64,000 bases of DNA from Bacteroidaceae bacterium (GCA_024684455.1 JAIKWU010000076.1:25645-89644); one strand, 5' to 3'; positions 1 to 8,560 are shown, counted from the stretch's first letter. The notes: a model not told the origin generated them from the sequence alone. Translations and numbers: made by a program.

Positions 1-649
1 TGAAGTCGGGCCAGTAGGTCTTGGTAAAGTAGAATTCACTATAGGCACACTGCCACAGCAGGAAGTTGCTGATGCGCTCCTCGCCGCCGGTGCGGATCAT
101 CAGTTCAGGGTCGGGGATACCGTGGGTATCGAGATGCTGGGCGATGGTCTCTTCGGTGATGTCCTCGGGTCGGAGCGTCCCAGCCTTCACTTCGCGGGCA
201 ATGTCCTGCGTCGCCTTCGTCAGTTCCCACTTGGAGGAATAACTCAGTGCCATCACCATACAGGTTTTCGTATTGTTCTTTGTCGATTCCTCGAGTTTGA
301 GGATGGCATCCTGTATCTCCGGTGAGAGACGGCTGCGGTCGCCGATGACACGGAAACGTGCGTCGTACTCCATGAAGAGTTTATCGACGAGGTTCTCCAT
401 GAGCAGCGACATCAATGCCTGTACTTCGGCGGCAGGGCGGTTCCAGTTCTCGGTCGAGAAGGTATAGAGAGTGACGTAGTCGATGCCGAGTTTGCCGGCA
501 GCCTTCACGACATCCTGCGCCGTCTGGGCGCCTGCATGGTGTCCGAACGTGCGTTCCTTGCCCTGCTTCTTGGCCCAGCGCCCATTGCCGTCCATGATAA
601 TGGCGATGTGGTGGGGAAGTCGAGTCTTATCTACTTGTTCAGTGTACAT
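1..649 (-). CDS. uppS: Isoprenyl transferase (undecaprenyl diphosphate synthase), 3' end cut by window
   Basis: Cis-prenyltransferase that makes undecaprenyl diphosphate, the lipid carrier for peptidoglycan and other envelope glycans; a cytosolic enzyme working at the membrane. The ORF track misses it because it runs off the window. Reading from ATG 649 on the minus strand gives 216 residues. The N-terminal signature IAIIMDGNGRWAKKQGK holds the diphosphate-binding Asp, and the late signature RTGGEERISNFLLWQ is followed by TYWPDF at the edge. The family is about 245 aa, so roughly 30 residues are missing. It starts 7 nt after the DUF6089 gene and looks co-transcribed with it. In Bacteroides this gene usually precedes bamA, which would lie outside the window. 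Confidence 0.95.
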   Translation of the reverse strand, partial: MYTEQVDKTRLPHHIAIIMDGNGRWAKKQGKERTFGHHAGAQTAQDVVKAAGKLGIDYVTLYTFSTENWNRPAAEVQALMSLLMENLVDKLFMEYDARFRVIGDRSRLSPEIQDAILKLEESTKNNTKTCMVMALSYSSKWELTKATQDIAREVKAGTLRPEDITEETIAQHLDTHGIPDPELMIRTGGEERISNFLLWQCAYSEFYFTKTYWPDF

Positions 650-656
650 ATAGTCG

Positions 657-1340
657 TTATTCGTTGTTACATTTTCGGTATTTCGGGCAGAGGTCGTACG
701 ACACGTAGAACATCAGCATGGAGTAACTGTCCTTGTTCTTGAACCCGCCGCTACTGATGCGGTAGGGGTCTTCGATGCCGTCGAGTTTGTCGCTGGTAGT
801 GAAGCGGACGCTGAAGTCGGCGCCACAGTTCCAGCGGGGTGCAAACTTATACTTGACGCCGATGCCCAGGGGGATGTTCAGTGCCACAGCCTTGTTGCAG
901 GCAGTCAGTCCGAGTCCCATCTGAATGTAGGGAGCAAGGCGGTGTGAACCTTTATAACTGCCTCCCGTACCGTAAGCCCAGAAGGACAGTTCGTACTGAC
1001 AGGCCACATCCACCAGCGGATTGCTGAACTTCCACTGCTGGGTGGGGTTGGCCGGAAACTTGTTGTCGCTCTTCATCGCGTCGCCGCTGACTTTTCCGTA
1101 GGCGACGTCGAACTTCAGTGCCATACGTTGGTTGAGGTTGTAGCGACCGAAGACGGCTGCCCCGACGTTCATGTTCTTGAAGGGTGATGTGTAGTTACCG
1201 TCGCCGTAGTAGGTCAACGGTCCGGCCATCACACCGAGTTCGAGGGCATACTCCAGTTCTTGAGCATAGACAGCGGTCAGCGGAAGCATCATCAGTATGC
1301 TCGCCACCACCCTATTCCGTATGTTCCCGACTATGCTCAT
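657..1340 (-). CDS. DUF6089-like outer-membrane beta-barrel protein
   Basis: 227 aa with a signal peptide (hydrophobic SILMMLPLTAVYA, cleavage near AQE). The mature part is rich in alternating aromatic and polar strands (AVFGRYNLNQRMALKFDVAYG, GVKYKFAPRWNCGADFSV) and ends in an aromatic strand near MLMFYVSYDL, typical of a small 8-10-stranded barrel. Proteins of this kind (DUF6089) sit directly upstream of uppS-bamA in Bacteroidales, as here, which suggests a role in envelope biogenesis. The substrate is unknown. The family name is from memory of the neighbourhood and the pattern; the barrel call is an inference. Confidence 0.75.
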   Translation of the reverse strand: MSIVGNIRNRVVASILMMLPLTAVYAQELEYALELGVMAGPLTYYGDGNYTSPFKNMNVGAAVFGRYNLNQRMALKFDVAYGKVSGDAMKSDNKFPANPTQQWKFSNPLVDVACQYELSFWAYGTGGSYKGSHRLAPYIQMGLGLTACNKAVALNIPLGIGVKYKFAPRWNCGADFSVRFTTSDKLDGIEDPYRISSGGFKNKDSYSMLMFYVSYDLCPKYRKCNNE

Positions 1341-1346
1341 AAACCT

Positions 1347-2720
1347 TTATTTTTTACCTATCGTACCGCACCACACCTTTCCACCGCTTTGCAGCAGCCA
1401 GATTTTTCCGTTCACTACGACGGCCGAAACTGGCAGTGTGGGATTCTCGTTCAGTTCCTTCGGCAGGAGGATGCGCGTGGTGTGCGGCTGCCACGAAAGT
1501 CCGTTGTCGTCCGACGTATAGATTGTCTTGAATGCCTGTGCTGTGTCGCCCGTGTTGGGGTCGGCTCCGCCGAAAGCCACCAGTTGGTCACCGAGGCGTA
1601 CCATCGTCAGGCTCTCCATCACAGGAAGGACGTAGTCGCTGCCGGCAGGTGCAGGGAGGTGGTTCCACTGCTGGTTAAGGTCTTTGTCGGACGACGACAC
1701 TTTGTACCAGCACGTCGTGTTCCGCGTGGCCTCGTTCGTCAGGCCCAACATAACGACATGCTGCATTCCCGCATGGGTCTTGGTCTGGTAGTAGGCCGAC
1801 TGAACGGGTGCGACTGGCAGTTTGTCGAGGTCGGTCACTCCGTTAGCCGTCCATGTCAGCAGGTCGGACGACTGCACAATCTTGCTTCCGTCGTATGCAT
1901 ACAGATAGGTCGGGTCGGCGCAGAGCAGGCTCGTCAGCGTCACGTCGCCCGCCTGGGTCCACGCCACACCCTGCACGGCGGCATCCGAACTGTACAGATG
2001 TCCGTCGGCGGCAAGGGCATAGAACTTGTCGTTGAAGACGACGACCGTGCGGACGTCGAGCGTCGAGCCACAGCCTGTCAGCGCGGCGGGAGTCGTCCAT
2101 GCCGATTCTGTCGCCGTGTCGAACGACGTCACCGTCGGCGCACCGCCGTTGTCGGCAAACGCATAGATGCGGCTGCCGAGCGACACGCTACGATGCACAC
2201 CGCTAAGCGTCAGCGACGTCGAAGCCATGTCAGTCCAGTAGAGCGAATCGGCCACCAGTTTGGCCTTGTTCAGTTTAGCCTTGTAGATGCGATTGTTCTG
2301 TTGGTCGGTCGAAAACACCAGAAACTCAACATCCTGCGTGAAATCCACCGAATCGACACCTGACGTAAACGAATAGTAGTTGTCCCAACCACGCTGTTTG
2401 CAGAAGATGAGGCCCGTATAGGTAATCGTAGGCACGACACGACTGATGTCGGCCCAACCGATGATGGAATCGACCGACTCAATCTCGCCTTTCAACTGGT
2501 CGATGTTAAAGCCGATGGAACTGCCGTCAATCACACGCGTGTAGATGCTGTCGTACAGACCGTCGGACGTCTTCGTGTTGAAATAGGTGGTAATGTTGCC
2601 CACCGTGAACGACGTGATGGCGCACTGCGGATAGTTCACCACCTCCTTGTCCTTCAGACAGGAGACAACCGTCAGCAGCACTGCCACGAACAATCCAGCC
2701 TTCTTCAATATATTCTTCAT
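1347..2720 (-). CDS. DUF6242-like lipoprotein, probable beta-propeller
   Basis: 457 aa. The N-terminus MKNILKKAGLFVAVLLTVVSC is a lipoprotein signal with the lipobox Cys at position 21. The body contains repeated Kelch/BNR-like strands with Trp and Asp-Gly turns (FNDKFYALAADGHLYSSD, IYTSDDNGLSWQPHTTRI), which suggests a propeller. It ends 7 nt before the DUF6089 gene and probably forms one transcript with it and uppS. It is probably surface-exposed or periplasmic with an unknown ligand. The DUF6242 assignment is by resemblance and is moderately sure. Confidence 0.7.
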   Translation of the reverse strand: MKNILKKAGLFVAVLLTVVSCLKDKEVVNYPQCAITSFTVGNITTYFNTKTSDGLYDSIYTRVIDGSSIGFNIDQLKGEIESVDSIIGWADISRVVPTITYTGLIFCKQRGWDNYYSFTSGVDSVDFTQDVEFLVFSTDQQNNRIYKAKLNKAKLVADSLYWTDMASTSLTLSGVHRSVSLGSRIYAFADNGGAPTVTSFDTATESAWTTPAALTGCGSTLDVRTVVVFNDKFYALAADGHLYSSDAAVQGVAWTQAGDVTLTSLLCADPTYLYAYDGSKIVQSSDLLTWTANGVTDLDKLPVAPVQSAYYQTKTHAGMQHVVMLGLTNEATRNTTCWYKVSSSDKDLNQQWNHLPAPAGSDYVLPVMESLTMVRLGDQLVAFGGADPNTGDTAQAFKTIYTSDDNGLSWQPHTTRILLPKELNENPTLPVSAVVVNGKIWLLQSGGKVWCGTIGKK

Positions 2721-2764
2721 TCCTGTAGAGTCTTCAAAAATTATAGGCGCAGTATTTTACGATG

Positions 2765-2796
2765 CAAAAATACGAACAAATTTTGGGCTACGGAAA
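2765..2796 (-). promoter_or_regulatory. Candidate Bacteroidota promoter for the DUF6242-DUF6089-uppS operon
   Basis: On the minus strand TTTC (one mismatch to TTTG) is followed after 20 nt by TATTTTTG, matching the -33/-7 pattern TTTG-N19/20-TAnnTTTG. It lies 45 nt before the ATG. Confidence 0.5.
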
Positions 2797-2920
2797 TGAG
2801 AAAGTCACTTTTAACGCATTTTATACCTATTTTACCGAGTTTTAAGCAGTTTTCACGTTTTTTCAGACCACTGAAAGACATTCTTCGGCATAATCAGCAG
2901 AAAACCGCAGATAAAGAATG

Positions 2921-3001
2921 ACGCTAAGCACTTGGAAAAATCACGCTAAGCACTTGGCGTTCGAACGCTAAGCACTTGGCGTGTTTTTTCCAAGTGCTTA
3001 G
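2921..3001. repeat. Intergenic 22-bp-pitch repeat array, TAAGCACTTGG type, copy 1
   Basis: ACGCTAAGCACTTGG occurs at 2921, 2943 and 2965, exactly 22 nt apart, and is followed by the inverted form CCAAGTGCTTAG at 2990-3001. The same arrangement, in the opposite orientation, occurs at 35553-35633. It lies downstream of ribD on the minus strand, so it could fold as a terminator in RNA. The strict spacing and the second copy 32 kb away suggest a repeat family instead. Confidence 0.85.
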
Positions 3002-3033
3002 ATGTATGTTCCGACAGTAGAAAAAAAGGGCGG

Positions 3034-3966
3034 CTACTGCACCGTGCAATGCCGCCATTCGTCTATCTGGTGATGACCGTATAGGGTTGTGTCACGCAGC
3101 GTGGCGTGGTGCAGTCGGGGGGCTGGCACGCCTTCGGCGTCGAGACGCAGCGGCCCTGTCTCGACGAAGGCTTCGTCCCAAAGGCCTGCATCGATGAAAC
3201 CCTGCAGCGTCTGGCATCCTCCTTCGACGAGCAGACTCTGCACGCCTTCCCGCCACATCGTCTGGAGCAAGGTCGGGATGTCGCCCGTCGTATGGCTGAG
3301 CACATAGCGTCGCGGATTTAGGCCTGCCCATCGGCGTACGTCGAGGCGCGGCTGGTCGAGTTCCCAGGTGCGCCGTCCCACGAGGATGGCTTCGTGTTCG
3401 GCACGTCGCTTGTGGCAGAGCATTTGGGTAAAATCATTGGAGATGATCAGGCGTTCGTGGGGGCTTCCTATAAAACCGTCGGAGGTTTGCGCCCATTTCA
3501 GCGTGATGAAAGGCCGATGCTGTTGGTGAAAGGTGAAGAAACGCTTGTTGAGTTCGCGGCACTCGGCTTCACACACGCCGACGGTGACCTCCACGCCGGC
3601 ATCGCGCAACTTCTGGATGCCACGTCCCTGCACTTGGGCAAAGGGGTCAATGGTGCCCACGACACACCGCCTGAGACCTTTGCGAATGATAAGGTCGGCA
3701 CAAGGCGGAGTCTTTCCGTAGTGGGAACAGGGTTCAAGACTGACGTAGATAGTGGATTTCGGCAGCAGAGCCACGTCGTCAGGACAGACTGATGCCAGTG
3801 CGTTCACTTCGGCATGGGCCTCGCCGCAACGCACGTGATAGCCCTCGCCGATGATGCGACCGTCACAAACGACAACGGCACCGACCATCGGGTTCGGTGC
3901 TGTGCTCATTCGTCCATTTTTCGCCAACTGAAGGCAGCGACGCATGTATTGCTCGTCGGCAGTCAT
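3034..3966 (-). CDS. ribD: Bifunctional riboflavin biosynthesis deaminase/reductase RibD
   Basis: Deaminates and then reduces the pyrimidine intermediate made from GTP in riboflavin synthesis; cytosolic. The 310 aa comprise an N-terminal cytidine-deaminase-like domain (residues 1 to about 145) with the zinc motifs HAEVNAL and PCSHYGKTPPCADLI, and a C-terminal dihydrofolate-reductase-like domain from about residue 150 (ITLKWAQTSDGFIG, LLVEGGCQTLQGFI). It is slightly shorter than many RibD proteins (330-370 aa), but both active-site regions are visible. Its ATG overlaps the stop of the C39-like gene (ATGA), so translation of the two is coupled. Confidence 0.95.
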   Translation of the reverse strand: MTADEQYMRRCLQLAKNGRMSTAPNPMVGAVVVCDGRIIGEGYHVRCGEAHAEVNALASVCPDDVALLPKSTIYVSLEPCSHYGKTPPCADLIIRKGLRRCVVGTIDPFAQVQGRGIQKLRDAGVEVTVGVCEAECRELNKRFFTFHQQHRPFITLKWAQTSDGFIGSPHERLIISNDFTQMLCHKRRAEHEAILVGRRTWELDQPRLDVRRWAGLNPRRYVLSHTTGDIPTLLQTMWREGVQSLLVEGGCQTLQGFIDAGLWDEAFVETGPLRLDAEGVPAPRLHHATLRDTTLYGHHQIDEWRHCTVQ

Positions 3967-4781
3967 TGTTCTATTACCACCAAATACCTGCCCGAGTCTT
4001 CCCAGGCATCAAGGAACTGCTCGACAGGATAGGTGTCGCGTTCGTTTTCGCTTTGTGGGTCATACACCTCGACGGTCTGTTTCGTCAGGTCCACCTGTGT
4101 GACCACGACGGCATGGTCGGGAATTTCGCCGATGTACTTATCCTCCATCCTTTCCATGTTGCGGTCGCCGACCAGTTCGCCACCATCGACCACGGCGATG
4201 ACATCCTTACCGTCGGCCTGCATCTGCTGCACATCGTCAAGAGTGTAGCCGAACTCCTTCGTCACGCGCAGACCGACCTTCTCCAAGACGTTGCCAATGT
4301 CGCCGATGCGAGTGCCTCCCTCTTGCAGCCAGCCGTTTTCGCGAGCCACATGGATGAGTTCTGCTTCGTCGAACACGATGCCGCGCCGACGCAACACAAA
4401 CTCTTCACAGTGCTGTCCGCACGAACTGCTTTCTTCGCCTTCCGTGGCAGCCATCGCCGTGAGCGGCAGACTCTTGACATCGCCGCTCCGCACCAGTTTC
4501 TCCACCACGTCATCAATCTCCGTCGCACGTTGCAACAAAGCCTGTAGCGTCGGGTTTTGGCGAGCCTCACGAATGACGCGCATCTGCAGGTCGGCACCAG
4601 CGTTGCCGTCGAGATAGGTGGCTATCTCTACGTCCGACAGACCGCCAGCCAATGCGACGATCGGCGTTTTCCGAGAGGTCAGCGGACGCTGGTGTCCGAG
4701 GTCCATGCCAATGATGTGCCAGGGATCAGCCACGTTCTTCATTTCCTGCTCGTCTTGTTTCTTCATGTATCTAATGCCCAT
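3963..4781 (-). CDS. C39-like papain-fold protein paired with a sigma factor
   Basis: 272 aa from ATG 4781, which overlaps the end of the sigma-factor gene by 11 nt; a second ATG at 4766 (MKKQDEQ) is also possible. The C-terminal half reads like a C39-family cysteine peptidase: SSSCGQHCEEFVLRRRG (candidate nucleophile Cys), then EAELIHVARENGWLQEGGT, then DHAVVVTQVDL (candidate His) and VEVYDP (candidate Asp), closing with an AWEDSG motif. The Gln that normally precedes the catalytic Cys is not evident, so activity is uncertain. There is no signal peptide or membrane segment, so it is probably cytosolic. The N-terminal 100 residues are of unknown family. Its position between a sigma factor and ribD suggests a regulatory partner of the sigma factor, which is an inference. 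Confidence 0.7.
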   Translation of the reverse strand: MGIRYMKKQDEQEMKNVADPWHIIGMDLGHQRPLTSRKTPIVALAGGLSDVEIATYLDGNAGADLQMRVIREARQNPTLQALLQRATEIDDVVEKLVRSGDVKSLPLTAMAATEGEESSSCGQHCEEFVLRRRGIVFDEAELIHVARENGWLQEGGTRIGDIGNVLEKVGLRVTKEFGYTLDDVQQMQADGKDVIAVVDGGELVGDRNMERMEDKYIGEIPDHAVVVTQVDLTKQTVEVYDPQSENERDTYPVEQFLDAWEDSGRYLVVIEQ

Positions 4782-5334
4782 ATTGTTGTTTGTCCTTGAG
4801 AGCGACTTCACTCAGTTGCGCCATAGCGCGGCGTTTGATGTTGTAGAGATTAGCAATGTTGATGTCCATCTCGCGCGCCAGTTCCTCGTTTGTATAGCCA
4901 TCGAGGGTCAGGCGGCGAAGTACGGTAGCATAACGCTGGTTTGGCATCTGCTGCAGAAGCCGCTCGACATCATCGCGCGCCGATGAGTCGGCTTCCACGG
5001 TTTCCTCCTCCGCAGCACGTTCATAAAGAGGCTCTTTCGACACAGAATCTATCACTATCGTGTCGGTCTTGGCCGTCAGATGGTGCAGTGCAACGATTTT
5101 CAGCCACTGATATAGCGAGCAACTGAACGTAAACGTGCGCAGGCGGCGTCCGTCGTCTGCAAGGAGCAAGGCATAGAGTTCGCTGACCACTTCGTCGTAC
5201 TCCCACCGCTGTCCGTCCCTGCCTAAGCGCTGAATGAGGCTCACGAGCAGCGGGCGCAGATTGCGGTAGAAGAACAGGCGAGTCACGAACGCATCGTGCC
5301 TCAACAACGCTTCCACTATCTGTCGGTCGTTCAT
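4771..5334 (-). CDS. Sigma-70 family (ECF-type) RNA polymerase sigma factor
   Basis: 187 aa from ATG 5334. The ORF track extends it by 115 residues into the region antisense to purD, which is not credible because the promoter at 5344-5375 lies within that extension. Region 2 is around EYDEVVSELYALLL and YQWLKIVALHHL. Region 4 is a clear helix-turn-helix, LTLDGYTNEELAREMDINI followed by NLYNIKRRAMAQL. The gene ends in TAG and overlaps the C39-like gene, so a three-gene operon sigma/C39/ribD is likely. It is divergent from purD, with back-to-back promoters about 50 nt apart. The target genes are unknown. Confidence 0.85.
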   Translation of the reverse strand: MNDRQIVEALLRHDAFVTRLFFYRNLRPLLVSLIQRLGRDGQRWEYDEVVSELYALLLADDGRRLRTFTFSCSLYQWLKIVALHHLTAKTDTIVIDSVSKEPLYERAAEEETVEADSSARDDVERLLQQMPNQRYATVLRRLTLDGYTNEELAREMDINIANLYNIKRRAMAQLSEVALKDKQQYGH

Positions 5335-5343
5335 AATCAGGTG

Positions 5344-5375
5344 CAAAGGTACGATTAAGCGAGTGAAAAAGCAAA
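5344..5375 (-). promoter_or_regulatory. Promoter of the sigma/C39/ribD operon (CGATTAAGCGAG-type repeat)
   Basis: On the minus strand TTTG, a 20-nt spacer and TACCTTTG. The spacer contains CGCTTAATCG, a sequence shared with the promoters at 19301, 49352, 49425 and 61053. Confidence 0.85.
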
Positions 5376-5391
5376 TTTCTTTAACATTTCC

Positions 5392-5422
5392 TTTGCTTTG
5401 CACCCTTTTAGTCGTACCTTTG
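5392..5422 (+). promoter_or_regulatory. Promoter of purD
   Basis: TTTG at 5392-5395, then 19 nt, then TACCTTTG at 5415-5422. This is a full match to the Bacteroidota primary sigma consensus, 24 nt before the purD ATG. Confidence 0.85.
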
Positions 5423-5446
5423 CAAAGAAAATAAAATGATTCAACA

Positions 5447-6760
5447 ATGAAACTCCTTCTCTTAGGCAGTGGCGGACGTGAACATGCGCTGGCATGGAAA
5501 ATCGCACAGAGTCCGCTCGTAGAAACACTCTTCATCGCTCCTGGTAATGCTGGAACGCGACAAGTAGGAACGAATGTTAACATCAAAGCCACCGACTTCG
5601 CAGCCATCCGGCAGTTTGTACTCAGCGAAGGTGTTGACATGGTGGTGGTCGGACCCGAAGCCCCCTTGGTGGAAGGCATTCAGGACTTCTTTCAGCAGGA
5701 CGAGGCTTTGCGACGCATACCCGTCATCGGTCCTTCGCAAGCCGGTGCACAACTCGAAGGCTCGAAGGACTTTGCAAAGGGTTTTATGCAGCGCCATACG
5801 ATTCCGACGGCTGCCTACCGCACTTTCACACCTGAGACGCTGGACGAGGGCAAGGCTTTCCTGCACACACTTCAGCCTCCCTACGTACTGAAAGCCGACG
5901 GGCTGTGTGCAGGCAAGGGAGTGCTGATTCTCGACACGCTCGAAGCGGCTGAACAGGAGTTGGAGGAGATGCTTGGAGGCATGTTTGGCGAGGCCAGCAG
6001 CCGTGTCGTCATTGAGGAGTTTCTCAGTGGCATTGAGTGCAGTGTCTTCGTGTTGACGGACAGTACCGACTATAAAATTCTGCCTGTGGCGAAGGACTAC
6101 AAGCGCATCGGCGAAGGCGACACGGGCCTCAACACCGGTGGTATGGGTAGTGTGTCGCCCGTACCGTTTGCCGATGCCACTTTCATGCAGAAGGTGGAAG
6201 AGCGCATCGTACGGCCTACGATTCAAGGCTTGAAAGAGGAGGGCATCGCCTATCGCGGCTTTATCTTCCTGGGACTCATCCGTGTCGATCGCACTTACTC
6301 TTGTGCCGAAGTCGGTGACCCCATGGTCATCGAATATAACGTCCGCATGGGCGACCCTGAGACGGAGAGCGTCATGCTACGCATCGAAAGCGACCTCGTC
6401 GATTTGCTTTGCGGTGTGGCTGAAGGAAATCTCGGCACCCGAGAACTCCGCATCGACCCTCGCACCGCCGTCAGTGTCATGCTGGTCAGCGGCGGCTATC
6501 CTGGACACTACGAGAAGGGGTTCCCCATCACCGGACTTGACACTGTAAAGGAGAGCATCGTCTTCCATGCCGGCACAAAACTGGTGAAGAAGGACAACGG
6601 CACGGCCATGGAACAGGTTGTTACCGACGGTGGACGTGTCATCGCCGTAAGCAGTTACGGAGCCGACCGCGCCGAAGCACTCGCCGCATCGTTCCGCTCC
6701 GCTCAGTGCATCCAGTTCGAAGGGAAATACTTCCGCCGCGACATAGGCAACGATTTGTAA
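5447..6760 (+). CDS. purD: Phosphoribosylamine-glycine ligase
   Basis: ATP-dependent joining of glycine to phosphoribosylamine, step 2 of purine synthesis; cytosolic. The 437 aa span the family length. The start [20 protein letters not shown] is the PurD N-terminal Rossmann motif, followed by the ATP-grasp core ([33 protein letters not shown]) and [15 protein letters not shown], the glycine/phosphate-binding region. [12 protein letters not shown] carries the metal-binding Glu/Asp. It is the first gene of a plus-strand set with two membrane-protein genes (4 nt gap to the next). Confidence 0.97.
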   Translation: MKLLLLGSGGREHALAWKIAQSPLVETLFIAPGNAGTRQVGTNVNIKATDFAAIRQFVLSEGVDMVVVGPEAPLVEGIQDFFQQDEALRRIPVIGPSQAGAQLEGSKDFAKGFMQRHTIPTAAYRTFTPETLDEGKAFLHTLQPPYVLKADGLCAGKGVLILDTLEAAEQELEEMLGGMFGEASSRVVIEEFLSGIECSVFVLTDSTDYKILPVAKDYKRIGEGDTGLNTGGMGSVSPVPFADATFMQKVEERIVRPTIQGLKEEGIAYRGFIFLGLIRVDRTYSCAEVGDPMVIEYNVRMGDPETESVMLRIESDLVDLLCGVAEGNLGTRELRIDPRTAVSVMLVSGGYPGHYEKGFPITGLDTVKESIVFHAGTKLVKKDNGTAMEQVVTDGGRVIAVSSYGADRAEALAASFRSAQCIQFEGKYFRRDIGNDL

Positions 6761-6764
6761 GAAC

Positions 6765-7685
6765 ATGTTCCAAAAGTCAATCGCACAGGGACGCTTCACG
6801 CTGGCAGTCGTCGCACTGATTGCATTGGTCGCGTGGACGGTGTTGCCGCCCGACCTGTCTTGGCGGCTGCTGCTCGGCTTCCTGTCGTGTGCCGTCTGTG
6901 TCTATCTGTTGACGGAACTGAACAATGCCTTCGTGCTGTTGCGCATCAACAGCCGCATGATCGGAAGCACACTCGCCATCCTACTGGCTCCTGCCGTCAT
7001 GCTGCACGAACTGCAGACGGCCCACCTCATCCTCCTGTGCAGCGTCGTTGCCTACTATCCCCTCTTCGCTTCCTACCAACGCCCACACGCTACGGTGCTC
7101 AGTTACCTCGCGTTTCTTGCCATCGGCATCTCGTCAACGGTATTTCCCCAATTGCTCCACTTCGTACCCGTCTGCTGGATTGCACAGATTATGCTCCGCA
7201 CGATGAGTACTCGCATCTGGGTGGCTTCGCTGCTGGGCATTGTCACTCCCTATTGCTTTCTTTTCACCTACGGCTACTGCACCGACCAAATGGCGGTGCT
7301 GACCGACCGCTTCGTCGGGCTCATGCGCTTCGACCAGCCCGACTACACATCGTGGACGCTCATGCACTTCGTCGTCGCCTCGCTTGCCCTACTCCATTTT
7401 CTCATAGGCAGTATCGACTTCCTGCGCAACATCCATCTTGACAAGACTCGCACACGCTGCAACTACTACGTTGTCCTGCTCGTCGGTAGCCTGTCCTTCG
7501 CATGGCTTCTGCTGCAGCCTCAGCACGCACTGTTCATCCTGCCGCTCTGTCTGACCAACACAGCCATCATGAGTGGACACTTTAGTGCCCAATCCTACGG
7601 AAAAGTGCAAAACATCGTCGTCGTCATCCTTACCGTGCTCTCTCTCGGCGCCTGCCTCTTGCCCATTTTACCTTTTCACTTATAA
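6765..7685 (+). CDS. Multi-pass inner-membrane protein, function unknown
   Basis: 306 aa, almost entirely hydrophobic, with around eight or more predicted membrane segments (for example LTLAVVALIALVAWTVL, LLGFLSCAVCVYLLTEL, IWVASLLGIVTPYCFLF). No catalytic motif is recognised. It starts 4 nt after purD and ends 10 nt before the YqaA-like gene, so all three are probably co-transcribed. I believe similar membrane proteins follow purD in other Bacteroidales, but I cannot name the family. Confidence 0.75.
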   Translation: MFQKSIAQGRFTLAVVALIALVAWTVLPPDLSWRLLLGFLSCAVCVYLLTELNNAFVLLRINSRMIGSTLAILLAPAVMLHELQTAHLILLCSVVAYYPLFASYQRPHATVLSYLAFLAIGISSTVFPQLLHFVPVCWIAQIMLRTMSTRIWVASLLGIVTPYCFLFTYGYCTDQMAVLTDRFVGLMRFDQPDYTSWTLMHFVVASLALLHFLIGSIDFLRNIHLDKTRTRCNYYVVLLVGSLSFAWLLLQPQHALFILPLCLTNTAIMSGHFSAQSYGKVQNIVVVILTVLSLGACLLPILPFHL

Positions 7686-7695
7686 CTTTTTCACT

Positions 7696-8151
7696 TTGGA
7701 AGCCTTCAACGAATTTTTCATCAACTACGGCTACTGGGGCATGGGCTTTGCCGCCTTTCTCGCCGGCTCGTTCATCCCTTTCAGCAGCGAGGCTGTCATG
7801 GCCGCACTGCTCGCCACGACTTCCATGAATCCGATTCTGCTGCTCGTCGCAGCCACCATCGGTAACACCGCTGGGTCGATGTTCAACTACAGCCTCGGAC
7901 TGCTCGGCGACGCCGAAACCGTCGGCCGATGGCTCAGAGTCAAGCCTCGACGGCTGGATCGCGCCAAACGATGGGTCGCCCGCTACGGCGGATGGATGGG
8001 GTTTATCACTTTCCTACCCGTCCTCGGCTCAGCCATCTCTATCGCCCTCGGCATCATGCGCGCCAACTGGCTCTTTGTCCTCGCCACTACCCTCACTGGC
8101 AAAACCCTCCGCTACATCCTCGTCGCCTACACTGTTCTTGCCCTTGTGTAA
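7696..8151 (+). CDS. YqaA/DedA-family membrane protein (TTG start)
   Basis: 151 aa. The ORF track starts at 7573, inside the previous gene. The frame-consistent TTG at 7696 gives (M)EAFNEFFINYGYWGMGFAAF, matching the usual N-terminus and length of YqaA-type SNARE-associated proteins. The DedA hallmark is present: FLAGSFIPFSSEAVMAALLA, a GNTAGSMFNYSLG loop and the RYGGWMGFITFLPVLGSAIS re-entrant region. Such proteins are thought to act in lipid-carrier or phospholipid movement. It lies 10 nt downstream of the membrane protein gene. Confidence 0.8.
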   Translation: MEAFNEFFINYGYWGMGFAAFLAGSFIPFSSEAVMAALLATTSMNPILLLVAATIGNTAGSMFNYSLGLLGDAETVGRWLRVKPRRLDRAKRWVARYGGWMGFITFLPVLGSAISIALGIMRANWLFVLATTLTGKTLRYILVAYTVLALV

Positions 8152-8185
8152 GCCGCTTTTCTACCACGAAATATGTGGTAAAAAA

Positions 8186-8211
8186 GCATCGCAGATATCT
8201 ATCTGCGATGC
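8186..8211 (-). terminator. Perfect 12-bp palindromic hairpin
   Basis: GCATCGCAGATA and its exact inverse are separated by 2 nt. On the minus strand six T residues follow, giving a factor-independent terminator shape. Just before it is a small TACCAC/GTGGTA hairpin. It sits right after the YqaA stop. Confidence 0.6.
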
Positions 8212-8257
8212 TCTCTATATCATACCCCAGAATCAATGGACGAGAAACCCTTTCAAT

Positions 8258-8293
8258 GTCCAAAACGCAAGCACACGATGTGGCGTTTTGGAC
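8258..8293. repeat. Hairpin with 11-bp arms
   Basis: GTCCAAAACGC at 8258-8268 pairs with GCGTTTTGGAC at 8283-8293 across a 14-nt loop. It has no T-tract, so it is not an obvious terminator. Confidence 0.6.
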
Positions 8294-8368
8294 GATAATT
8301 TCAATGACAATGTCCAGTCCGTCATGTTTATGGATTAATCGAGGCCATCAGATAGGTGCCAAAATAAA

Positions 8369-8412
8369 AGACGTTGAAGGATACGGAACCTCCGAATCCT
8401 TCACGTCTTTTT
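8369..8412 (+). terminator. Likely terminator of the purD operon
   Basis: GACGTTGAAGGAT pairs with ATCCTTCACGTC (one mismatch), with further pairing inside the loop (CGGA/TCCG), followed by TTTTT on the plus strand. Confidence 0.65.
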
Positions 8413-8459
8413 CTGTTGATTTACAGCCTATTTCACAAGGTCGTGACGAGCCAAAAATT

Positions 8460-8500
8460 GCACCGCAGTCGAAATAAATTTACACTGCGGTGCGTTTTTT
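8460..8500 (+). terminator. Hairpin plus T-tract; two-unit relative of the CGCAGTG arrays
   Basis: GCACCGCAGT at 8460-8469 and its exact inverse at 8484-8493 are followed by TTTTTT. The stem contains ACCGCAGT, the core of the 22-bp arrays at 29464 and 46402, so this may be a two-unit derivative of that repeat that works as a terminator. Confidence 0.6.
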
Positions 8501-8560
8501 GACGTATTTTTTAGGCTGTTGACATGACGAATTCTCAAACAGCCCAAGTTTTTGATTGTC

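Larger units (their letters stand above)
2721..3033. other. Intergenic region with promoter and 22-bp-pitch repeat array
   Basis: 313 nt between ribD (upstream, minus strand) and the DUF6242 gene. It holds a candidate promoter for the DUF6242 gene (2765-2796) and the repeat array at 2921-3001. No ORF is credible here. Confidence 0.7.

Noticed and set aside
1260-2363. 367-aa plus-strand ORF
   Set aside because: Antisense to the DUF6242 and DUF6089 genes; Arg/His-rich shadow.
5335-5679. 115-residue extension of the sigma factor ORF
   Set aside because: It is antisense to purD and contains both divergent promoters; ATG 5334 gives a normal sigma factor.
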